64,000 nt of DNA from Erpobdella octoculata. Its lineage: Eukaryota; Annelida; Clitellata; Hirudinida; Erpobdellidae. Below the pieces are notes generated by a model. It saw only the letters and a program-made list of their open reading frames with translations. It did not search any database and had not been told where the DNA came from. Of this stretch, positions 10,671-21,846 are shown piece by piece (position 1 is the stretch's first letter; each line of letters begins with the position of its first letter). The position numbers and the translations under genes were made by a program. The stretch is from assembly GCA_963978895.1 (NCBI GenBank), contig OZ022243.1, positions 10,954,396 through 11,018,395 on the forward strand, in the 5' to 3' direction.

Positions 10671-11283
10671 CGTGACGTCAAATTTACGTCATCACATTTA
10701 ATAAGGTCAGACTAAAATAAGTAAGCAATTTACGTTTTTATTTCAACACATGAACACAATTAATATTTAATTTTACACTGAAGGGTGATTAAAAGGCATC
10801 ATTACAATCGGGTCTCTCTACAAAAGTCACTAAAGCCTTGTTACCATATCAGTTAAATAACCTTGCAATGTGGTTATTATTAAAATACATAAATGATAAT
10901 ATAAATAATTATGTACTCAGTGAAATTTCTTCCAAAACAGGATTTTGACAAATTATAAAACATATGATTTACTAGTCATCTTGGCCGCCATCTTGAATAT
11001 CAAGGTCACGTGATTGTTACACAGTGTTGTAAATATGTTTTTTGGATTTGCTGACCCCGAAAACCATATCTTAGACACCAAAAACGCATCGCTGTGACAT
11101 ATAGTTCCTGAGGAAATTGAACAAATATGATTTGACGGCAGGGACTTCAGAGTTACACTATGATTTTTTTTAATATAAAATATCTAATAAAGAAATTGAC
11201 ACCTAACACATATTTGTATCATTTTGCATCCCACGGGACAATATTTTAATACAGTTGCTGCCAGACTATTATGGTCTAAAAGA

Positions 11284-11834
11284 AGTTAGGAGATTGTGGA
11301 AGAAAGAAAAGGAGCACTGCAAAGAATTAAAACCTGGCTAAGAACAGGAATGACAGAAAACAAACTTGTTGAATTGGTCCTAATGATTCTACGCAGAAAT
11401 ATTCCAGAAGATGTTGTAGATCTGATTGAGCGTTTTGCGAATTCGGGAAATCGTAAATTAGATTTGGTGTTAAAAACTGTTAAAATAATCAGTCAAGGTT
11501 TTACGTACGTTACTAGCCTAACAACTGAACTCTAGTCTTCGTCGAATAAAATATTTCAGCAACTTCAAATTGCTCAAAATATAATTAACAACATTATAGT
11601 TCTGCATTAAAATTTGAACATTTTTGTTGATATTAAATGCTTTCTTAACAAACGGCGCAAAAACTAAGTAAAAATTATTAAAAAAGTGTTTTGGTCTTTA
11701 TTCAAATTTTAAACATATTAAACAGGTCAATTGAGCTCTACAAATACATCTACACTAAAATAAAATAAAAAGCTCACCACGTTGTTTATGGGTGGGCCGT
11801 AAGGGGACAATTGCTTCCTATGGATCCGCTACTG
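11284..11834 (+). mobile_element. 3' remnant of a hAT transposon
   Basis: The frame at 11296-11535 matches the C-terminal dimerisation region of hAT transposases of the zf-MYM/TTF type (ALQRIKTWLRTGMTENKLVE, then NRKLDLVLKT). It is followed by an AT-rich tail and a terminal inverted repeat ending GGATCCGCTACTG at 11834, related to the terminus at 32609. The 5' part is absent, probably lost when the long-inverted-repeat element arrived. Confidence 0.7.
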
Positions 11835-12309
11835 GTATGAGGAAAACGGTTGTTTTTTATAATTCAAAATTCGATTTGGAAAATCAATGCACAGTTTTTT
11901 CTAACACTAAAGTTTTTTTTATTTTGTTTTACAAAAAAATCAATTACTGAGTTAATATGTGTTACATTTATTGGTTTGTTGATTTTTGCAACATAATAAA
12001 TCAGAAATTACCAGTTGCAAATTGCTATTGAAACAAGTCGCAAAATACCAGGTTTTGATGACATTTTTTGGAATGTATCTATATATATATTTAAAAGAAC
12101 ATGTCCTGACTGACTGACTGACTGACTGACTGATAATCAACGCCGAGCTCAAACGCCTCATCCTAGGAACGGGAAATTTGGAACTTATATTACTTTTATT
12201 GCGTAAGCATCCATTAAGAAAGGATTTTGAAAATTTTGCTCCTGAGGGAAAGAAACTGAAAAACAAACTTTTTTCTAAAACAATGTATATCTCGAAAACC
12301 AAAAATGAA

Positions 12310-12960
12310 GAGATTTTAAAATTTGGTATATGGATTCTTCTTGAAAAATAAAAAAATACGTGTTTCACCATTTTTTTAAAATTCGGTTTCCCGGAACTCA
12401 AATGTGGGTTGGAAAATTGGGTTATTTAATTTTTAAAATAGCTGCTACTCAAAAACTGTGAATGCTACAGGAATAAAAATTAGTATTTAGTTTCTACTCC
12501 AAAAATAATAAAACACGTGTTTTAGCATTTTTTGAAAATTTGGTTTCCAGGACTTCAAATGTGGGGTGGAAAATAGGGTTATTTGTTTTTTAAAGTAACT
12601 GCTACTCAAAAACTGTTGATACCACAGATGTAAAAAATAGTATTTAGTTTCTATTCTAAAAATAAAGATATACGGTTTCACCACTTTTTACAAATTTGGT
12701 TTCTAGGACCTTAAATGTAGGGTGGACAATAGGATTACTTGGTTTTTAAAGTAGCTGCTACTCAAAAACTGTGAATGCTGCAAAAGTAAAAATTAGTATT
12801 TAGTTTCTACTCTAAAAATAATGATATACGTGTTTCACCATTTTTTTAAATTTTGGTCTCCATGACTTCAAATGTGGGGTCAAAATAAGGGTTATTTGAT
12901 TTTAAAATAACTGCTACTCAACAACTGCAAGCATTACAGATATAAAACTTAGTATTTTGA
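12310..12960. repeat. Tandem repeat of about 175 bp, four units
   Basis: Each unit contains 'gctgctactcaaaaactg', 'tagtatttagtttcta', 'cgtgtttcaccattttt' and 'acttcaaatgtggggtgg', with moderate divergence. It is internal to the Helitron. Confidence 0.85.
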
Positions 12961-13146
12961 GGTTTTGTGCCGGTTAAAAGTAGCTGAGCCCAGTTTATCA
13001 CCGGTCGGTCCAAGCCGTTATTTTAGGGTCTTTTTACGGGCCAGGCTGAACCTTAAATCAAGGTTTTTCACTAAGCATATAGACATTTTTGTGATTTTAG
13101 GGTCTTCAGACGGGCCGGGCCAAACCTGAAGTTAAGATGGGACGGG

Positions 13147-14904
13147 TAAGCCCCCCCACTAAAATTTTAAATAAAATTAAATAAATAAAGGTTAATTTAA
13201 ATATAAAATTAATAATAATAATTAGCATGCCTGTAGAATGAATAATTGGTACAACCCATACCAAAAAAAGAGCAAAAGTACAGATTAGCACGCTACGTGA
13301 TTCTGTTATGAGCAAAATAGTGTTCACCAGAGTGGAATCAGCTTTGTGCTGTTTATTTTAGCATGTTGGACGGTATATTAGGAGAGTTGATGGAAAGCTT
13401 TGTTGGTAGTTATTTAAGTTATTGTAAAGGTTTGACTTGTGCAGTGTCTGCCCTTTTACCAACATCAGACAAGTTTTTAGATGTCAACGACCTTAAACCG
13501 TTGACGCAACTGCTAAAACAAGACAAGCATGACGATGTTGAAAAATATATTGCAGACGAGGCTCTCATTAAAAGTAGGATTTTAAAAAACAAATTTCAAC
13601 CAGGCTGCAGTTTCCAGAAAATGATGGATTTTATGCTGGACTATAAAGATGCATTTCCTACTCTAAATTGGCACTATTCAGCTGCAATGACTCTCGGCAT
13701 CTCGATTGCCACTTGTGAAAATTCATTTTCTTGTCTAACACAAGTACTGCAACCACAGAGAAGATCAATGTCCCATGAAAGATAAAGCAAACAAGTACTT
13801 CTGGCATTTGAAAAATCGCTCTGTAAAGCAATTGATATGGATACCTATCAAATACCATGAACGCAATAAAATAAAATCGGATTCAAATAATTGTCTTGAC
13901 AATGATCAAACCATATTATAATGAAATGGACTTTTTCGTTTAGTTTCTCATTTCAAGCTACTACACATCCATTCATGTTTTACACATGAAAATTGTCATG
14001 AGTTTCATAATCAGTGCTTGAACGTAGTCTTACAATACTATAATAACTTTAATCTTACAGTTTTAGAACAGAGAAAAAAGCTAATTCAGCTTAGCTGACA
14101 AACTTTGGTTTTGATTTTTGAACGACTCTCAATAATTCAAACTATTTTCATAATTTAGTATTTTTTAGTACTAGTCTGACACTGCAATACTATTAACCCC
14201 AATATTCTGAACTGATTAATTCAAGGAAACAATTTAAAGCTTACTGTCAAACCACACAATCTTTATAACAATATAAGTTTAATGATAGACTTGATATATA
14301 ATCTAATCTTCTATTTAGATTGTTTAGAAACTGATGACAAGTTTTATGTGTAACACATGAATGGATGTTTAGTAACTTAAAATGAGAAAGTAAACTAAAT
14401 AGTACATTTTATTATAATGTGGTTTGATCTTTGTCAAAACAAATATTTAAATCCGATTTTATTTTATTGATTTCTTGGCATTTGATACAAATGTACACAT
14501 TTTTATCAAAAATAAAATAAGCAAGTTATTGTATTGTGGACTATAACGGTTGTCTTAATCAATAATTAAATTTGGACAATTTGATTCAGTGCTGTCATCC
14601 CAGTAGTGAGCCATGCACGCATCAAAAATTAGGATTGTGGATAACAACAAGCATACTGTTATTTGACAAAATTGCTTGTGGAAATTGTTAATTTTTGTTA
14701 TTATGAAAATCTAATATTACATAATAGGATATCCAAAATTGGATGCCATTTTTTGTCAAATGCTACAAAATGCTTTGGCGAATCTCTTTATCGCGAGGGG
14801 CTTCGCACCTGCGGCGCTCAGGCTTCTTCGGTGCATTCGTTCGTCAGTAGCCCCCCTACTAATTTTCATAGCCCCCCCACTCACTAAATCCTGCCTACGG
14901 GCCT
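13147..14904 (+). mobile_element. hAT transposon inserted in the Helitron
   Basis: The perfect 8-bp direct duplication gggacggg (13139-13146 and 14905-14912) flanks it, and removing it restores a continuous GGGCCGGGCC-type sequence like that at 20310-20540. The right terminus read inward is AGGCCCGTAGGCAGGATTTA, a known hAT-type end; the left terminus is degraded. Poly-C runs near both ends are typical. Confidence 0.75.
13363..13785 (+). pseudogene. hAT transposase C-terminal fragment
   Basis: A 140-residue frame whose last part (MTLGISIATCENSFSCL then LQPQRRSMS) matches the 'ATCERSFS-LK' block of zf-MYM/TTF-type hAT transposases, which mediates dimerisation. The N-terminal DNA-binding finger and the DDE-like catalytic core are not present, and the frame ends early relative to the family. 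It is the remains of the transposase of the enclosing hAT element. Confidence 0.7.
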
Positions 14905-15289
14905 GGGACGGGCCGAAGTTTTTCATCAAGTATATAGAATTTCTAGGCCTGTAAAAACGGGCCGGGCCCAAATTAGACGGGCCATGCCGGGCCCAAATTA
15001 GACGGCGTCCGGGCCCAAATTAGACGAACCGTGCCGGGCCAGGAATTTTGGTTTTGAAACGGGCTGGGCCAAGTTGTCGAGGGGCCGAGCCGAGACCTAA
15101 AACATTTATCCGTGCAGTACTCCACTATGTATGCACGGTTCAAATTCTCTAATTTCATGCGAGCGAAGCCGCTACGGGCACTACTAGTGTAAACATATAT
15201 TTAATTGCATTTTATTTGTTTTTGTTTTAAAACATAGATAATTCTTTCAATAAAAACTTTTTAAACTTCAATAGAATGCATTGCCATGA

Positions 15290-15415
15290 ATAGCGAGCAT
15301 ATTTTTCAAGTTTCACCTCGATTGGATGATGGGAAATTAGTTAATTTAACTTTCAAGATTTGCAAACACTCAAGCAAGTAAACAAGCAAGCAAGACCAGC
15401 GGTGAAGTTATTATT
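15290..15415 (-). repeat. Dispersed repeat (three copies in window)
   Basis: Contains, on the minus strand, a CTTGCTTGC array, 'tttgcaaa', and 'cccatcatccaatcgaggtg'-like text. Related copies lie at 48548-48680 and 62370-62520 on the plus strand. The family is not identified. Confidence 0.6.
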
Positions 15416-15419
15416 ATAC

Positions 15420-16944
15420 AGGTTTTATATATAGCGCTTTTTTACAAAATAAAAGTCGCAAAAGCGCACTGCACAATTAAATGGAAGAGAACAAATGTGT
15501 CTTGAGCCGTTCACGAAAAACACTAAAAGGCATCGTTAGATCCTTCAGAGCGGTGGGAAAGCTATTCCAGGCCACAGGAACAGCCACAGAAAAACCACGC
15601 TTGCCAATCGTCACAGTCTCCGTCTGAGGGACAAGTAGATCGCCGGCCGCCGCTGATCGAAGATGAGATCGACCAAAGAGTTGAGAGACCGGAACACATA
15701 ACTCCTGAAGATAGACAGGAGCCATGCCATGGAGGCACTTATAAACCATAGAGCATAGTTTGAAACGGATTCTCTGCGGAAAGAGAAGCCAATGAAGCCG
15801 CGTCCGCATCAGACCCAAAACGCTGGCCCTGCCAGGCAATCGCAGCACGAGACGGGCAGCTGCCCGAAGAACAGATTGAAGCTTGTTGGTCTGGAACAGC
15901 GGTAGACCGGCCAGGACCCCGTTGCAGTAGTCAACCCGGCTGTGCACCAGTGCTCTTACAAGGGAGTGAGCAGAGTCTGTAGTGAGGCTCTTGCGGATGA
16001 CACATAGCTGATGAAGATGGTAGAAATAGGTACGGCTGAGATGGGAAATGTGTGTCTCCATGGACAGATCACGGTCAACCAGCACCTCAAGATCCCGAAC
16101 AGACGCAGAAGGCCTGACCGAAACCCCAGCAATGTCCACATCCCCCATCAGATAATGCTTCAGCCGTCGAGATGAACCAAGCCATATCAACTCAGTCTTT
16201 GATGGATTTAAGTTTCAAGCGATTAATGGCCATCCATGAGCTGATTTTGCCAATACAGGTAGACATTCTTGGCACAAGATCAGAGCATAACATCTGAGGA
16301 GAGTCACTGTAAATTTGCAGATCGTCAGCATAAGAGTGAGCCGACAACCCATGTCTGGTGGCGACACCGATGACATCAGCAGTGTAAAGAAGAAACAGTA
16401 CCGGACCAAGGACTGACCCCTGCGTACACCGTAGAGGAGAAAAGCCGATTCAGATGTGACAATGTTGCAGCGGATGCAGTGGGACCGGTCCGTGAGGTAG
16501 GAGCCGAACCATTTCAGGACCGCACCCCCAAGACCAAACTAGTTATGAAGCCTATCACACAAGATCTGATGATCGACGGTGTCAAACGCAGCACTAAGGT
16601 CCAGAAGGCCCAGAAGTGTGATCCGTCCCAGATCGGCTGCTAAGTAGACATCCGAGAGCACCCTCAAGACAGCAGTCTCAGTAGAATGATGCTTTCTATA
16701 GGCTGACTGGCATCGTGGCAGGAGGCTATTTTCAGTGAGATATATGTTCATCTGGTCGCCGACACATCGCTCCAACAGCTTAGACAAATATGACAAATTG
16801 GAGATCGGACGATAGTTGGCAGTGTTATGTGGATCCAAGTTTCGTTTCTTGAGGACTGGCGTGATGATGGCATTTTTCTGAGTCGAGGAAAAAAAACCTT
16901 GTCTTAGCGAAGAGTTGGACAGAAATGCCACGAAGTTCATATAA
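15420..16944 (-). pseudogene. 5'-truncated GC-rich LINE (CR1/L2-like) reverse transcriptase
   Basis: Minus-strand frames 16940-16539 and 16190-15477, joined by a frame-shifted middle, encode a reverse transcriptase. Motifs are NYRPISNLSYLSKLLE, QSAYRKHHSTETA, LLDLSAAFDTVDH, then in the middle TQGSVLGPVLF and SYADDLQIYSDS, and finally HSRVDYCNGVLAGLP and VPVAWNSFP. The C-terminal order is that of L2/CR1-like LINEs. The endonuclease and ORF1 are missing, so it is 5'-truncated, and at least one frameshift plus internal stops make it non-functional. Its base composition is clearly more GC-rich than the surrounding DNA and the other LINEs, suggesting a different source lineage or a recent arrival. 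Confidence 0.85.
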
Positions 16945-17347
16945 GGAAATTAAAAATGTAGCAAGTAACAGTAACAAATTGTTTTTTTTTGTCGCTTAAC
17001 AAGTAACAGTAACAAATTATAAAACAAAAGTAACAAAACCAACACTGATTACTACTGAGGTCGTACTCAATAAACCTATTAAAAGTTATTACAACTTATT
17101 AGTACGTTAACTGCCGTGAGAATAATTTTCGCATAACAATGAACGAAATAGAAATTTAGCATGTTTTTACAGCTACAACTGCTTGAGCAGAATGCACTTG
17201 AAAGGTCATTGATTTTCTCTCATTTAATTGTTCTCTTTCGCCTTTCTTTTATACGCTTAATACGTAGATTATGTTCTATAATCCGGATAAACCAGCCATT
17301 TTACCACGTTTTTCTTAACTTGCTTTCTTGTCTGTCTGGTTGTCTAA

Positions 17348-17685
<338 letters not shown>

Positions 17686-18125
17686 GGCTGGATTAACCAT
17701 TAGGCCTTAGGCCCTGGAAAAAAATCGGCCCCGAAAAATTTTGGCCCTGAAAATATTGGCCCTGCAAATTATTGGCCCTAAAAAATCGGCCCTGCAAATA
17801 TCGGCCCTGGAAAAAATTGGCTCATTGATTATCTGTCTAAATATTGATATTCCTGTTCAATAACCGGTAAAAAGAGAGACTAGTATAATGAACTATATTA
17901 TCAGGGGCGTGTTAAGGAGGGAGCATCGCAGTTCTGCATCGGGGAAAAGACGCGGGTTGTAAAAATGGTAATATTTTATCAATAATGTGAAACCAATATA
18001 CGTACTTACACGCTTTAGCTCGAAGTTCGAAACAAAAAAAGACGGCTGAAAAGAGAAAGAAAAAAATGTAGATTTCACTGACAAGGAAGCATTTCGAGTT
18101 CAAACGCTCATCACAATTACTGATA

Positions 18126-18520
18126 ATGCAAGAGTTTTCAAAACGGATCGTAACCTACGAAAATATTAATAAAGTGTTTGCTATCATAGGGAACTTTCCA
18201 GTTAATTTGTCTGCATTAGAAATTGCTGAAGGTGTTTGTATCATGTGTGAAAAGTATCCTGATTTTAAGGAAGATTTTTCACACAAATATAAGCAATTTG
18301 TAACATTTGTAAAAAAATGTCCTCTAAAGAAAAAAAATTTGAAACCATATCTATGTGGTTGTATGAAATTGTGGTTGAAACAAATGTAAGTTAAAGTTTT
18401 CCAAATGTTGAAACAGCTTTGCGTTTGTTTTTTACCCTCATGGTCACTAACTGCAGTGGAAAACGATCGTTTTCTGTTCTTAAACGAGTTTAGAACTACT
18501 TACGTTCTACCATGTTCCAG
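18126..18520 (+). pseudogene. hAT transposase C-terminal remnant
   Basis: The 87-residue frame at 18126-18389 is followed, after a frame change, by a segment at about 18396-18515 reading FPNVETALRLFFTLM, then SGKRSFSVLKRV and a stop before NYLRSTM. This is the 'SxxRSFSxLKRIKTYLRSTM' dimerisation block of zf-MYM/TTF-type hAT transposases. The first part has IVTYENINKVFAIIGNFP, also consistent with the family. Stops and missing catalytic regions make it inactive. Confidence 0.65.
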
Positions 18521-18685
18521 ACATTGTTCAAAGTTTGAACCTTGATGAAATTATTTATAATTTTTCAAGCACCAAGATTAGAAACTTGTGAAGCAAAAAA
18601 AATCAGTTCGGACGTATGTTTAAATTTTAAAGTCTCTAGCTGATCGGGAAGTTAGTTTAAAATCGATTGCAAAATTTGACGACAG

Positions 18686-18730
18686 ATAGATAGATAGACA
18701 GACAGACAGATAGACAGACAGACAGACAGA
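18686..18730. repeat. GATA/GACA microsatellite
   Basis: A short interspersed array of GATA and GACA tetramers inside the hAT element. Confidence 0.9.
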
Positions 18731-19149
18731 GAAGTCAAGTTAAGTAAAAGTGTGTGAAAAACAATTTTAAACATTAAAATAACTTTGATTCATTTACTAG
18801 TATTCAAACGTGGATTTATATTATAATATGTTTTCTTTTCGTTATTTTTAATAAATTTATGTTATCTTATTTTTGTTATTTGCAGTCATTTCGTTCGTAA
18901 TATTTGGCTCTTCTTTAGTTATCAGCTTTAGGCCCACAGTATCCTTAATCCGGCCCTGTATATGTATATAATTTTTTTTAATAAATTAAAAAAACTTTTC
19001 ATCAATGGCAAGCAAAAGACCTTCAAAAAATCATGCTTAACGAGTCAAACAAAGCAAAGCTGATATGTAGAATTTTGCTTAATCATTTATATATATATGT
19101 AGTCAAAATGTTTTTTTAGTATTTCAAAAAAAGTAAATTTTGGAGTCCA

Positions 19150-19484
<335 letters not shown>

Positions 19485-19751
19485 TTATAATAATAAAACG
19501 GTATATATTAAAATCGAAAAAAACTTTCTCAAATTATAATAATAAAGTTAATTAAACAGCAGTTAGTTTGTTTTCAATACATGCAGAATTAGACTAAAAT
19601 CAATAAAAGTAGCCGAGTATTAATAAACACGCTTTCAGTGAGTAAACAAGTGTCGACGCGTTCAGCCAAAGTCTCACTAAAATACAAAAAGTACACAACC
19701 AGCAAGCCACACAGCTGATTTCACGCTCACTTTTCCCGTAGTTTTTGTTTT

Positions 19752-20084
19752 CTAATTTCTTCTTTTTATATTAATGTTTGGATTGCAAAGTAAATGTTCA
19801 AACACCGCAGGTGTCTCAGCCTCACCTGCACTATTAATCAAAACATTCTCAATTTCTCCGATTAGTGTAGTTCCACAATTTTTAGCCGCATCGCCATCAA
19901 CCTCGACTTCACTACCTTCACAGTTACAGAAAACATCTTCATCGTCGACATTATTACTACTTTTATGTTTTTCTTCCAAGTCATTTTCTTTTCCTTCAAT
20001 CATTTCATCTGTGTGGAAACTATCAAGAGAAAGTGATTCTGACTCCGTATTTTTAGAGCCACAGCTTTTAAAACAAACAGGCAA
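19752..20084 (-). CDS. Hypothetical acidic protein, uncertain
   Basis: A 110-residue frame rich in Glu, Asp and Ser with a few Cys (FKSCGSKN, VFCNCEGSE). I recognise no domain. It lies between a hAT terminus and the repeat block ending at 20288, so it may be the acidic N-terminal region of a decayed hAT transposase (zf-MYM/TTF types often start this way). It could also be a chance frame, since the opposite strand is open too. Confidence 0.25.
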   Translation of the reverse strand: MPVCFKSCGSKNTESESLSLDSFHTDEMIEGKENDLEEKHKSSNNVDDEDVFCNCEGSEVEVDGDAAKNCGTTLIGEIENVLINSAGEAETPAVFEHLLCNPNINIKRRN

Positions 20085-20229
20085 AGATAAAACAATTTAG
20101 TAAACTAAATATATTCAGTTCTTTGTTATTGGCTTGAAAATTTTATCAATAAATAAGTAATTTTTTATTTATTTGTATAACATACTTTTATTAGTATTTT
20201 CCGGGTCACAACTAACTAAACCCGGGACA

Positions 20230-20606
20230 CGGGACACCGTGTGCCAATTCCGGGACTGTCCCGGCTAAACCGGGACGGTTGGCAGCCCTAGCCGGGCTAG
20301 ACCGTGATATTAGGATCTTCAGACGGGCCAAACCTTAAGTCATTGTCGGACGAGCCGAGATTTTCGTCAAGTATATAGAAATTTTAAAGCTCTAAAAACG
20401 GACTGGGCCCAAATTAGACGAATTAGACGGGCCGGGCCAGGCCTGGAGTCTTGGCTTATGAAATGGCCGGGCCAAGTTGTCGAGGGGCCTGGCCAAATTG
20501 TCGACGGACCGGGCCGTAAAAATCGGCCCGTGCAGTACTCTACTCCATTGTACGGTTCAAATTCTCTAATTTCAAGCTAGCGAAGCCGCAACGGGCACTG
20601 CTATCT
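20230..20606. mobile_element. hAT end followed by a Helitron 3' segment
   Basis: The left part ends CGGGACGGTTGGCAGCCCTAG, a hAT-type terminus on the minus strand (about 20288). From about 20290 to 20606 lies a GGGCCGGGCC-rich stretch ending 'gcgaagccgcaacgggcact', homologous to 14913-15187, i.e. the 3' part of the same Helitron family. The final CTAG is changed to CTAT here. Confidence 0.6.
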
Positions 20607-21840
20607 ATGTATATTTCTAATTGCTGGTTCATTTTTAAATCTCTATTATTAAATTTCTACATTTTTATAAATAAATACTCAGCTTCGGCCAAAAAGGGCG
20701 CTTTCAGTATTCACCTTTTTTATTCAGAGACCCACTATATAATGTTTCTGGGGGCCACTCACACCCTAGCCCCGGTGCTAGACCTAAGTCCTCAGCACGA
20801 TGAAAGGAGAGAAAGAAAAAGAGTAACCCAACTGCTGGGTAACGAAAGAGCTTAATTTTAATTCTTTTTATTTGGTTCTACTGAATGAAAGAAATTTAAA
20901 AAACTTACAACGGTTGCATGACGACACTAATCACAATTAAAAAAAAAATTGGCCACTCTTACCAAATTCTTGGATCCGACACTGGAAATGCGGTTGCTTT
21001 AATAACGAGTCTGCAACTTATTAAATCAACGAATTCACTTCTTATATTGTAGCAGCTACATGTACTTTACTCTTCCTTTAATTGTATAGGTTCAAAAAAT
21101 TTAATGGTATTATTTATTTGAAAATAACTGAGAAAATGCAAAAGTTAATAGCTGAAAATAACTTAACTCTTTGATTTGCTCACATATATGACAAATTGCA
21201 GATTCATTGACAAAAACGACCGTTTTCTGAGAACCTTGTAACTGGTAATCATAAAAAAAATCAAACTCCCTTCACTCCATGGTTATTTATTGACCACGAG
21301 ATAAAAAATTGAAATGATTATTAAATTCCAAAGAAAGTGTCGTAAAGAAAAAATGCAGTTTTAAAAAACATTAAATTCATGTTGCAAAGGTTCCTTCAGA
21401 ATGTAGTTTTTACTAAAGAAGGCACAAAACTTCTCATTGTAGAAACGAATAACAGAAATTACAAAGAATATTTTAGTGCTCATAATCTGAATATCGTTTT
21501 ACATTCGCTTGCAATCTAATTAAAACATGAACTCAATTTTGCAGAACATTGAAGCATAATGAACAAATAAAAAGATACAGAAGGGCATAAAAATTGGTGG
21601 AATTTATAAAAAAAAATTCCTTTAGTATCGTATTGAAAAAGGCAGTTTCTGGAATTAACCAAAATTATGCTTATAAAGAAGTACAATAAGTACAAAAGGT
21701 TGATAATTCCATAAAGTTATTTAACAGTCTGAGCTAGGCACACGGTGCAAAGAATAATAATTTACACGATCTAATACAAAGTTGCAGAAATGAGTCACCA
21801 TTGAAAGTAAGAAGTTGTTCTTTTATCACTAAAAATTTTT
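20607..21840. other. Non-coding stretch upstream of the minus-strand gene's 3' end
   Basis: No convincing gene. Near 20970-20985 'ggatccgacactgg' looks like a decayed hAT terminus. Part of this region could be the 3' UTR of the minus-strand gene. Confidence 0.4.
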
Positions 21841-21846
21841 AAATCT

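Larger units (their letters stand above)
8412..11270. mobile_element. Long-inverted-repeat transposon
   Basis: The left arm (from about 8412, 'tagtctggcagcaact') and the right arm (to about 11270) are inverted copies extending several hundred bases. They include the matched GTGGGATGCxAAATGATACA segment and a CACGTGA/ATGGCGGCCAAGATGG repeat. The left arm carries three or more tandem units, the right arm one. The interior encodes a minus-strand protein now broken by a frameshift. The superfamily is not recognised with certainty. Confidence 0.6.
12078..15187 (+). mobile_element. Helitron, split by a hAT insertion
   Basis: The left end is TC at 12078 after host A, followed by TATATA, a TGAC array and 'cgccgagctcaaacgcc', a layout common at Helitron 5' ends. 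The right end has 'gcgagcgaagccgctacgg' and CTAG at 15184-15187 followed by host T. The interior holds a four-unit tandem repeat and a GGGCCGGGCC-rich segment, which is cut by the hAT at 13147-14904. No Rep/helicase gene is visible, so it is non-autonomous. Confidence 0.6.
7952..17047. mobile_element. Outer hAT shell of a 9-kb transposon nest
   Basis: The left end begins CAGCGTTTGGGTAACAAATT and the right end reads GTAACAAAACCAACACTG, an inverted pair of hAT-type termini. Both are flanked inward by GTAAC-rich subterminal repeats (to about 8110, and from about 16945). The flanks attactag (7944-7951) and attactac (17048-17055) fit an 8-bp hAT target duplication with one mismatch. Nearly all of the interior is later insertions. 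No transposase of this shell remains visible. Confidence 0.55.
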
